From assembly GCF_014641495.1 (NCBI RefSeq), contig NZ_BMHV01000002.1:172089-236088 (forward strand): a DNA stretch of 64,000 nt. Reading direction: 5' to 3'. Origin of the DNA: Terasakiella brassicae. Lineage in GTDB: Bacteria > Pseudomonadota > Alphaproteobacteria > Rhodospirillales > Terasakiellaceae. This document shows positions 28,984-35,777 of the stretch, piece by piece. Positions within the stretch are counted from its first letter, which is position 1, and each line of letters starts with the position of its first letter. A program made the position numbers and the translations under genes. The notes under the pieces were generated by a model. The model saw nothing but the letters and a program-made list of their open reading frames with translations. It made no database searches and was not told where the DNA came from.

Positions 28984-29889
28984 CTAATCATCAAGAACGC
29001 TTAAATTCTGGATGCGCAAACGATGAATGCGACGGGGATCGGCTTCAAGAATTTCAAATTCCAATCCACTTGGCGCATGACGGATAATTTCACCACGAAT
29101 AGGTACATGCCCGGTGATAGAAAACACCAGACCGCCAAGCGTATCTATGTCCTCGCGCTCGGTTTCTTCAAGAAAAACACCGATTTTTTCTTCAACATCT
29201 TCAATTTCCCAACGGGCATCCGCATCAATTTTACCATCGGCGCGTTCGACAAACATCGGCCCTTCCGGTCGGTCATGTTCATCTTCGATCTCGCCGACAA
29301 TTTCTTCGACCAAATCTTCAATGGTTACCAGACCGTCCGTGCCGCCATATTCATCGACCATCAAGGCCATATGGACACGCTTGGTGCGCATTTCCAACAA
29401 TAATTCCAGCACACGCGCACTGGGGGAAACGAAAAGAACCTTGCGACAAAGCTTTGCCAGATTAAACGGGGTGGATTGGTTTTGCCACGCAATGACATCC
29501 TTGATATGCACCATCCCGACCGGATCGTCCAAATCTTCCCCATAGACCGGAATGCGCGAATGGCCTTCCTTGGTCATCAACCCGACCACTTCCTCCAAAG
29601 AGGCATCCACCCCAATGGCACAAATATCGGAACGCGGCACACACACATCTTCGATCGTGCGTTCGCGCAATCCTAAAATATTCTTGAGAAGTTGAGCCTC
29701 TTCGGCTTCCAGCGGAATTTCCTGTTCTTCACGCTCTTCCAACAGTTCTTCCAGCGTGTCACGCACACTGTTGTCGCCATTAGATTTTTTTCGGAACGGG
29801 TTTAACCGTTCGAGTAATCCGGGCTCGTTCGTCCCGTTTTCCGGCCCCGTTTCACGGGGCATGCTACTGTCACCTGACTGGTCGTTCAT
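28984..29889 (-). CDS. tlyC: CBS-domain hemolysin-family protein (CorC/TlyC-like)
   Basis: A 301-residue cytosolic protein with no membrane segments. Two CBS domains span about residues 80-200 ([54 protein letters not shown]). A CorC_HlyC domain follows in the C-terminal 80 residues. Family members are linked to magnesium or cobalt efflux and membrane integrity; the exact job is unsettled. It normally follows ybeY directly, but here two AT-rich genes intervene. The PIN gene ends 7 bases before the tlyC start, so tlyC may depend on the insert for transcription. lnt, its usual next gene, is absent. Confidence 0.92.
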   Translation of the reverse strand: MNDQSGDSSMPRETGPENGTNEPGLLERLNPFRKKSNGDNSVRDTLEELLEEREEQEIPLEAEEAQLLKNILGLRERTIEDVCVPRSDICAIGVDASLEEVVGLMTKEGHSRIPVYGEDLDDPVGMVHIKDVIAWQNQSTPFNLAKLCRKVLFVSPSARVLELLLEMRTKRVHMALMVDEYGGTDGLVTIEDLVEEIVGEIEDEHDRPEGPMFVERADGKIDADARWEIEDVEEKIGVFLEETEREDIDTLGGLVFSITGHVPIRGEIIRHAPSGLEFEILEADPRRIHRLRIQNLSVLDD

Positions 29890-29896
29890 TCGTTTA

Positions 29897-30415
29897 TCAA
29901 TAATTTAAAAGGTCACCTTGGGCATCGCTCTCAGGCATCTCCAAGTCATAGACTCTCTTTGCGTTCATACCAAGACTTTCAGCAAGAGTACAAACATGTC
30001 CATCGTCTGAATATATTGTATCAACATCGCATATTTTACAAATTGCTACAATCTGTCTATCAAACTTTACTTTAGCCCATGTAGTTTCATTCCTATCATA
30101 TTTTTTACCTAACGTATTGTTTATTTGTGCCAATTCAATAGCAGCTTTAACGTCAAACGGAACAATTTCGAAATTTGAATTTCTGTCTAGCCTTTGAACC
30201 ATCCGTGGTCCTTTATCACCTAACTGCACCAGAACCTCGGATAACACAGGCGTTGGAATAACAATTTTTGAACGTGATTTTTCTATCTGATTTACTAGAT
30301 GTAAAATTCTTTCCGTAGGATGCGTTACAAGTTCACCTGTTTCAGGGTTCATAGGAGGTTTCGATGATTTAACAAGAAGAAACGTAAGGAAATTAGAATC
30401 AAAGGCTACTTTCAT
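29897..30415 (-). CDS. PIN-domain protein (putative RNase) in an AT-rich insert
   Basis: A 172-residue protein with a PIN-like nuclease layout. The first acidic residue is in VAFDSNFL (Asp5). A helix with a conserved Glu follows in PTPVLSEVL. Then come KFDRQIVAI (Asp) and the typical end-strand IYSDDGHV with two more acidic residues. PIN proteins are commonly toxins of toxin-antitoxin pairs or rRNA/tRNA-cutting effectors. Its start overlaps the stop of the upstream gene (TAATG), so the pair is translationally coupled. Sampled 60-base lines are near 31 percent GC against about 47 percent in tlyC. Transfer into the ybeY-tlyC junction is likely. Confidence 0.78.
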   Translation of the reverse strand: MKVAFDSNFLTFLLVKSSKPPMNPETGELVTHPTERILHLVNQIEKSRSKIVIPTPVLSEVLVQLGDKGPRMVQRLDRNSNFEIVPFDVKAAIELAQINNTLGKKYDRNETTWAKVKFDRQIVAICKICDVDTIYSDDGHVCTLAESLGMNAKRVYDLEMPESDAQGDLLNY

Positions 30416-31176
30416 TAATTATCGCCCTTTGTTTCAGAGCCATATCGTTCTTCATATACTGCTTTTAGAGGATCATCTCCCCAAGCATCCGCAAATTCAT
30501 CGCGAATATCCAAAACAAAATCAGTCAAAGGCGTATTGTCTAATACTTCATAACTAGATATTCTAAAATACTGTTTTTGTTGCCAATTACCATTTTCATC
30601 TTGAATCCAACGCCCTTCTCCATAAACGCGAATTGGCCCTTCATAATAATGTTTAATAAGCTCTTTAGATTGTTCTACAGTTGCCTCACATTTCCAAATA
30701 TGACCATCCATATCCTGTAAATGCACTGGAATAGTTTTATCTATCCCCCCAACTTTTACCACCACTCCTGTTAAAGTACCTGCTTGTGTCACCGCTCCAT
30801 ACTCTAAGGGGTGAGATTTATTTCTTCCAGAAAACTCATATATAGCTTCCGTTTTATTGGCAGCATGCCGACTCAAATATCCAACCGCATTGTCAGAAGC
30901 CAACATGTTATTGATCTTATCAAAGGCTTCACAGACAGATTTGTCAGCATCAACAGTATCAATTGTGCGTAATCTATCCTTTACTTTGGGAGCCGCAATT
31001 GCTTCCACATCAATTACTGCGATTGCACTGCCTTTTTTTAATTCTCTAAAATGAACTTTATCTTTATTCCCAAATAGTTTAGCCAATTGATCAAGATATT
31101 CGGCAAGACGAAACATCGGAATAGTGTCCGGCGTAAATGCATCAATTTTAAATTCTATTTTATCGTCTTCATACAT
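30415..31176 (-). CDS. Unrecognised 253-aa partner of the PIN-domain protein
   Basis: I do not recognise this protein. Residues about 1-70 have a mixed helix/strand segment (TPDTIPMFRLAEYLDQLAKL, then a strand-rich KGSAIAVIDVEAIAAPKV). Residues about 140-215 are strand-rich with regularly placed glycines (VVVKVGG, VHLQDMDGHIWKCEA, GPIRVYGEGRW, QYFRISSYEVLD), which suggests an OB-fold-like barrel. The C-terminus is acidic. There is no signal peptide or membrane segment. The ATG at 31176 has AGGTAA upstream; a TTG at 31182 is less likely. It may be an antitoxin, target adapter or nucleic-acid-binding partner of the PIN protein; that is inference. Confidence 0.75.
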   Translation of the reverse strand: MYEDDKIEFKIDAFTPDTIPMFRLAEYLDQLAKLFGNKDKVHFRELKKGSAIAVIDVEAIAAPKVKDRLRTIDTVDADKSVCEAFDKINNMLASDNAVGYLSRHAANKTEAIYEFSGRNKSHPLEYGAVTQAGTLTGVVVKVGGIDKTIPVHLQDMDGHIWKCEATVEQSKELIKHYYEGPIRVYGEGRWIQDENGNWQQKQYFRISSYEVLDNTPLTDFVLDIRDEFADAWGDDPLKAVYEERYGSETKGDN

Positions 31177-31242
31177 AACCAATTACCTACATTCATCAGG
31201 TACACTAGAATCGTATCATATAGTCGCCGAAAAAAAATAAAA

Positions 31243-31262
31243 AACTCCTAAAAGGAGAAAAA
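31243..31262 (-). terminator. Short intrinsic terminator after ybeY
   Basis: On the minus strand CTCCT pairs with AGGAG around a TTT loop and is followed by TTTTTTATTTTTTTT. The stem is short (5 bp), but the T tract is strong. It lies just after the ybeY stop and would cut ybeY off from the downstream insert and tlyC. Confidence 0.6.
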
Positions 31263-31748
31263 TCAGCCATAAGGATTCGCAATGCCAAAATCTTTTAATA
31301 TGGCAATTTCCAGTGCTTCCATTTCCTCGGCTTCTTCATTTTCGATATGATCAAACCCAAGAAGATGCAAAACCCCATGTATGATCAAATGGCTAAGATG
31401 GTCTTCAAATGCAATCTTTTGATCCGATGCTTCCTGTGCCACCACACCATAGGCCAGAATAATATCCCCGAGATGCAGGGGGCCGGGTTCTAAAATCAAA
31501 TGGCCCGGTTCATCACATTCAAGGGCGGGAAAAGACAAAACGTTAGTCGGTTTGTCTTTTTGACGATATTCACGATTTAAGTCCTGAACCTGATCATTAT
31601 CGCTCAACAAGATGCTGAGCTCAAACGGACGGCCATGTTGCGTATCGGTTTGACAATGGGCCAACGCGGCTTTGACACAGTTTTCGATTAACACATCACA
31701 ATCAGGCCATGCCTCGTCTGCATGCGTGATATCCAGATCGCCCAGCAT
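31263..31748 (-). CDS. ybeY: Endoribonuclease YbeY (rRNA maturation factor)
   Basis: A 161-residue zinc-dependent RNase involved in 16S rRNA 3' end maturation and ribosome quality control. The metal-binding motif HGVLHLLGFDH holds the three histidines. The preceding region has the usual TNVLSFP block. Its start overlaps the phoH stop by one base (TAATG-like), so the two are coupled. This is the normal miaB-phoH-ybeY order. Confidence 0.96.
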   Translation of the reverse strand: MLGDLDITHADEAWPDCDVLIENCVKAALAHCQTDTQHGRPFELSILLSDNDQVQDLNREYRQKDKPTNVLSFPALECDEPGHLILEPGPLHLGDIILAYGVVAQEASDQKIAFEDHLSHLIIHGVLHLLGFDHIENEEAEEMEALEIAILKDFGIANPYG

Positions 31749-32788
31749 TATACTTTTGGCCTTCTGCGTGGCGGTTTAACATAAATTTCGGCATCTTCAC
31801 GGTTTTTTTCTGCATTATCATAGGCTTCAACAATACGTCTGACCAAAGCGTGACGCACCACGTCCTTTTCAGTGAACTGAATGCCTGCAATCCCTTGAAC
31901 ACCGCTGAGAGTTTCCCACGCATCGCGTAAACCCGAACGCACCCCATGCGGCAGATCCACCTGTGATAAGTCGCCTGTTACCACCATGTGAGAGCCTTCG
32001 CCCAAACGGGTCAGGAACATTTTCATCTGAACAGCTGTGGTGTTTTGCGCTTCATCCAAAATAACAAAGGCATTAGACAGGGTCCGTCCGCGCATGAAAG
32101 CCAGTGGCGCAATTTCAATCTCGCCCTTTTCCATACGTTTTTCCACTTGATCCTGAGGCAACATATCATAAAGCGCATCATAGATCGGACGGAGATAAGG
32201 ATCGACTTTTTCCTGCATATCACCGGGTAGAAAACCGAGTTGTTCACCCGCTTCCACCGCAGGGCGCGACAAAATAATCCGGTCCACTTCGCCTGTGGTC
32301 AGGGCTTCCACCGCTTTTGCAACTGCCAGATAGGTTTTCCCCGTTCCGGCCGGACCGATACCAAAAACCAGCTCACAGGTATCAATAGCCCGCAAATATT
32401 CCGCCTGAAGATGAGAACGCGGCGAAATATGTTTTTTGCGGGTTTTCACCACCATTGCCGTATCGGGCAAAGCCGCGCGTGCTTTCTTTTCGCTTTCTTT
32501 GACATGAGGGGGCTGATCGCCGTCAATCGCCATACGAATGGCACCATCAACCTCGGCAGATCCGACAATCATGTCTTTTTTCAAACGGTTATAGAGACTG
32601 GAAAGTACATCGCGCGTGCGATTAACATTTTCAGGGTCCCCGACAACAATCAGTTGATTGCCGCGTTCGTGGATGGTGACATCCAGCATTTGTTCCAAAC
32701 GGGCCAGATTGCGATTGTGTTCGCCAAACAAGTCCGGCAGCAAGGCATTATCTTCAAAATCCAGATTCAGATTAATCTCGTCGCTCAC
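31748..32788 (-). CDS. phoH: PhoH-family ATPase (YbeZ-like)
   Basis: A 346-residue P-loop ATPase. The Walker A GPAGTGKTYLA lies near residue 145 and the Walker B VILDEAQN near 245. An N-terminal KH-like region covers about residues 20-80. The YbeZ branch is thought to work with YbeY in RNA processing, and the coupled gene order here supports that. It overlaps miaB by 4 bases (ATGA). Confidence 0.93.
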   Translation of the reverse strand: MSDEINLNLDFEDNALLPDLFGEHNRNLARLEQMLDVTIHERGNQLIVVGDPENVNRTRDVLSSLYNRLKKDMIVGSAEVDGAIRMAIDGDQPPHVKESEKKARAALPDTAMVVKTRKKHISPRSHLQAEYLRAIDTCELVFGIGPAGTGKTYLAVAKAVEALTTGEVDRIILSRPAVEAGEQLGFLPGDMQEKVDPYLRPIYDALYDMLPQDQVEKRMEKGEIEIAPLAFMRGRTLSNAFVILDEAQNTTAVQMKMFLTRLGEGSHMVVTGDLSQVDLPHGVRSGLRDAWETLSGVQGIAGIQFTEKDVVRHALVRRIVEAYDNAEKNREDAEIYVKPPRRRPKV

Positions 32789-34152
32789 GCACGTTTCCTT
32801 TCGCCATCAACCAATTGTGCCCCCAACGAATTCGGGCGGGCACTCACAATCTTAAGATCATGGATTTGGCCGACAAAATCAAGTGGCGCGTCCACATGGA
32901 CGGGCTGCATATAAGGACTGCGCCCGACAAGCTGCCCCGGATTACGACCTTCACGTTCCAGTAAAATCGGGAATTCTTTGCCGATGCAGGACTGGTTGAA
33001 ATCGGTTTGAATATCGCCCAGTAATTTTTGCAAAATCTGCAAACGCTCGTTCGCAACGGCTTTTTCTACCTGCAAATCCATCGTGGCCGCCGGTGTACCG
33101 GGGCGCGCACTGTAAACGAACGAAAACGCCTGAATGAAACCGACCTGACGGATGATATCCAGTGTATCTTCAAAATCACGATCATTTTCACCGGGGAAAC
33201 CAACGATAAAATCAGACGACAAAGCCAAATCCGGACGTGCTGCCTTCAGTTTTGCGATAATTTCCAGATATTGTTCGCGCGTATGATTGCGGTTCATTGC
33301 CGCCAACACACGGTTAGACCCGGCCTGAACAGGTAAATGCAGATACGGCATCAGTTGCGGCACTTCGGCATGGGCGCTGATCAAATCATCATCGACTTCT
33401 GCCGGATAGGATGTGGTATAGCGAATACGTTCCAGCCCGTCGATTTCAGCCAACTCGCGGATCAAACGGCCCAAAGACCATTCCCCGCCCTGCCCATCAT
33501 CGCCGTGATAAGCATTCACGTTTTGACCCAGCAAAGTGATCTCCAGCGCGCCTTGCTCAACCAATTGACGGGCTTCTTTCAACACATGGGCTGTGGGACG
33601 CGAATATTCAGCCCCGCGCGTATAAGGCACAACGCAATAAGTACAGAATTTGTCGCAGCCTTCCTGAATGGACAGAAACGCGCTGTACCCTTCCGGCTTA
33701 ACCGGATCAGGCAAATGATCGAATTTGTCTTCGGCGGGGAATTCGGTCATCAAAATGCCCCGACCTTTACCATCACCTGCGCGATGGGCCTTGGCGATCA
33801 TTTCCGGCAAATTGTGATAACTTTGCGGGCCGAACACCATATCCACATAAGGGGCACGACGTGAAATTTCTTCGCCTTCGGCCTGCGCGACACAACCTGC
33901 CACCGCAATAATCATTTCATTATTTTCATCCCGGACTTTTTTGATATTTTTCAAACGCCCCAGTTCGGAATACACTTTTTCCGAGGCCTTTTCCCGGATA
34001 TGGCAGGTATTCAAAATCACCATATTGGCCTGATCCGGCCCATCGGTCATTTCATATCCCAAGGGTTTGAGAACATCTTCCATACGTGCAGAGTCATAGA
34101 CATTCATCTGACATCCGTATGTTTTGATAAATACCTTCTTCGGCGTGGCCAT
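32785..34152 (-). CDS. miaB: tRNA-2-methylthio-N6-dimethylallyladenosine synthase
   Basis: A 455-residue radical-SAM methylthiotransferase that modifies A37 in tRNAs reading codons that begin with U. The auxiliary-cluster cysteines are in YGCQMNVYDS, LNTCHIREKA and VAGCVAQAEG. The radical-SAM motif is CDKFCTYCVVPYTRG near residue 157. A TRAM domain ends the protein. The start at 34152 (MATPKKVFIKTYGCQ) fits homologues; the longer in-frame ORF has an unrelated extension. Confidence 0.96.
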   Translation of the reverse strand: MATPKKVFIKTYGCQMNVYDSARMEDVLKPLGYEMTDGPDQANMVILNTCHIREKASEKVYSELGRLKNIKKVRDENNEMIIAVAGCVAQAEGEEISRRAPYVDMVFGPQSYHNLPEMIAKAHRAGDGKGRGILMTEFPAEDKFDHLPDPVKPEGYSAFLSIQEGCDKFCTYCVVPYTRGAEYSRPTAHVLKEARQLVEQGALEITLLGQNVNAYHGDDGQGGEWSLGRLIRELAEIDGLERIRYTTSYPAEVDDDLISAHAEVPQLMPYLHLPVQAGSNRVLAAMNRNHTREQYLEIIAKLKAARPDLALSSDFIVGFPGENDRDFEDTLDIIRQVGFIQAFSFVYSARPGTPAATMDLQVEKAVANERLQILQKLLGDIQTDFNQSCIGKEFPILLEREGRNPGQLVGRSPYMQPVHVDAPLDFVGQIHDLKIVSARPNSLGAQLVDGERKRA

Positions 34153-34312
34153 GATCGATCCGTACTTTATAATATGAACATTGCAAAACTGTTGTGGGGT
34201 GCAGATAAGCCGAGACGCCCGCAGAGTCAAGCGATTCACGGCGACAGAAACCACGCCCCGTCTTTAGGAACAAGCGTCATTATTAAAAAATCAGAAGTTA
34301 TAGAACTGAAAC

Positions 34313-34729
34313 TTAGTCTTTTTTCAGCGGAACGCCGAATAATTCCATTCGATGATCCACCAGCTCGTATCCAAGCTTTTCTGCGATTTTGCGCTGAAGC
34401 TCCTCAATTTCATCATCGTGAAATTCAATGATCTTGCCGCTTTGCACATCAATTAAATGATCGTGATGATCTTCGGAGGCTTCTTCATAACGCGCGCGTC
34501 CATCGCCAAAATCAAGGCGTTCAACGATCCCGGCTTCTTCAAACAAACGGACCGTGCGGTAAACCGTTGCGATAGAAATTTTCGGGTCAACTTCACTGGA
34601 ACGGCGATAGACTTCTTCAACATCAGGGTGATCGTTCGCATCGGAAAGAACTTTGGCAATCACACGTCGTTGCCCGGTCATTTTCATGCCTTTTTCAATG
34701 CACATTTCTTCGATACGAGAATCTGTCAT
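34313..34729 (-). CDS. fur: Fur family transcriptional regulator
   Basis: A 138-residue metal-responsive repressor. The winged helix covers about residues 1-85 with ATVYRTVRLFEEAGIV as recognition segment. The HHDHLI motif and downstream Glu/His residues form the usual metal sites. Whether it senses iron (Fur) or manganese (Mur, as in rhizobia) cannot be decided from sequence; Zur is less likely because the C-terminal cysteine pairs are missing. It lies 160 bases upstream of miaB with no visible gene between. Confidence 0.9.
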   Translation of the reverse strand: MTDSRIEEMCIEKGMKMTGQRRVIAKVLSDANDHPDVEEVYRRSSEVDPKISIATVYRTVRLFEEAGIVERLDFGDGRARYEEASEDHHDHLIDVQSGKIIEFHDDEIEELQRKIAEKLGYELVDHRMELFGVPLKKD

Positions 34730-34766
34730 TTTCCCTAAGCCCTATATCTGAAAATTCTAAATTTCA

Positions 34767-34784
34767 GCAATTGCGAATGCGAAT
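34767..34784. promoter_or_regulatory. Possible Fur-type operator upstream of fur
   Basis: GCAATTGC (34767-34774) is a palindrome that overlaps two direct GCGAAT hexamers (34773-34778 and 34779-34784). Hexamer repeats with this spacing are how Fur boxes are often built. It lies about 40 bases before the fur start, a fitting place for autoregulation. The match is suggestive only. Confidence 0.35.
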
Positions 34785-34877
34785 CACCGCTTCAATAATA
34801 ATGCCTACTGAGATATTTATGTCAATGTAAAGGAGCACTATTTTAGAATTTATTATGCTTCTAAACTAAAGATTATA

Positions 34878-34906
34878 GCTTTCAAGACATAGAAATCCTT
34901 GAAAGC
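34878..34906 (-). terminator. Hairpin after the MucR-type gene
   Basis: GCTTTCAAG and CTTGAAAGC form a 9-bp stem with an 11-base loop, 38 bases after the mucR-like stop. The downstream T tract on the minus strand is weak (TATAATCTTTAG), so termination may be partial. Confidence 0.5.
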
Positions 34907-34944
34907 CAATACCCTAAAGCCAAGATCAAATCTGTTGAAAACAA

Positions 34945-35352
34945 TTATTTGGCGCGTGCGCGCGTTCCTAAGCCGATTTTTTTCGCCAAACTGCTGCGAT
35001 GTTCCGCATAATTGGGTGCAACCATCGGATAATCAGACGATAAATTCCATTTTTCGCGATATTCTTCGGGTGTCATGTTGTAAGCGGTTTTCAAATGGCG
35101 CTTCAACATTTTCAATTTTTTACCATCTTCCAGACAGATAATGTAATCCTGTTGAATAGACTTTTTCACAGGAACCGCTGGAAGAAGTTTCTCTTTCATG
35201 TCGGATTTTTCACCAACTGAACTCAGAGATCTATAAACGTCTTCAATCAATTGCGGCAAATCGGTCGGACTGACAGAATTATTGCCAACGTGGGCAGAAA
35301 CAATTTTGGATGTCAGCTCCAAAAGTTCTAGTTTGCTCGGTTGTTCGCTCAT
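34945..35352 (-). CDS. MucR/Ros family transcriptional regulator
   Basis: A 135-residue regulator of the alphaproteobacterial Ros/MucR family, which silences AT-rich genes and controls motility, exopolysaccharide or cell cycle. The zinc-finger-like region reads ICLEDGKKLKMLKRHL and continues through TPEEYREKW and YPMVAPNYAEHRS, which are hallmark blocks. The first ligands (Cys, Asp, His) are in place, but the second histidine expected 4-5 residues after RHL is replaced (KTAYN). It is divergent from the TusA-like gene. Confidence 0.9.
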   Translation of the reverse strand: MSEQPSKLELLELTSKIVSAHVGNNSVSPTDLPQLIEDVYRSLSSVGEKSDMKEKLLPAVPVKKSIQQDYIICLEDGKKLKMLKRHLKTAYNMTPEEYREKWNLSSDYPMVAPNYAEHRSSLAKKIGLGTRARAK

Positions 35353-35435
35353 GCTAAAACCAACTCCAATTATTATGTTTGGTCGTTTTTATATAGGTCT
35401 TATATTCAAATCATAAAAGGGGTTACAAGTATAAA

Positions 35436-35699
35436 ATGCTAATGAACAGTAATAACGACCAAGAAATTCAGATTGATGAGTCTATAGACATTACTTCAGA
35501 TACATGTCCCATGACATTCGTGAAGACAAAATTAAAAATCGAAAAAATGAAATCCGGTCAAATTCTCGAAGTTTTATTAAATGAAGGCGAGCCATTAAAA
35601 AACGTTCCTCTATCCGCAGAAGAACTCGGCCATAAGGTTTTAGACATTACAGCCCAACCTGAACGCAAAACATATAAACTGCTTATTCAAAAAAAGTAA
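35436..35699 (+). CDS. TusA/SirA-family sulfurtransferase-like protein
   Basis: An 87-residue protein with the TusA fold. The active-site cysteine is in DTCPMTFVKTKL, where the usual CPxP has become CPMT. The rest (LEVLLNEGEPLKNVPLSAEELGH) fits the family. TusA-like proteins pass persulfide sulfur or act in redox regulation; the partner here is unknown. It has a weak start region with a second ATG two codons on. The divergent mucR-like gene shares the upstream 83 bases. Confidence 0.85.
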   Translation: MLMNSNNDQEIQIDESIDITSDTCPMTFVKTKLKIEKMKSGQILEVLLNEGEPLKNVPLSAEELGHKVLDITAQPERKTYKLLIQKK

Positions 35700-35777
35700 A
35701 ATTGGTTGCCTTCTGTTCAACAGGCATTCAATTTGCTATATTTCCTGTAGAAAAACAAAATATAAAGCGCTTGATCA

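Noticed and set aside
34153..34312. 160-base gap between fur and miaB
   Set aside because: I looked for a tRNA or small gene. No cloverleaf, no start with ribosome-binding site and no strong hairpin was seen.
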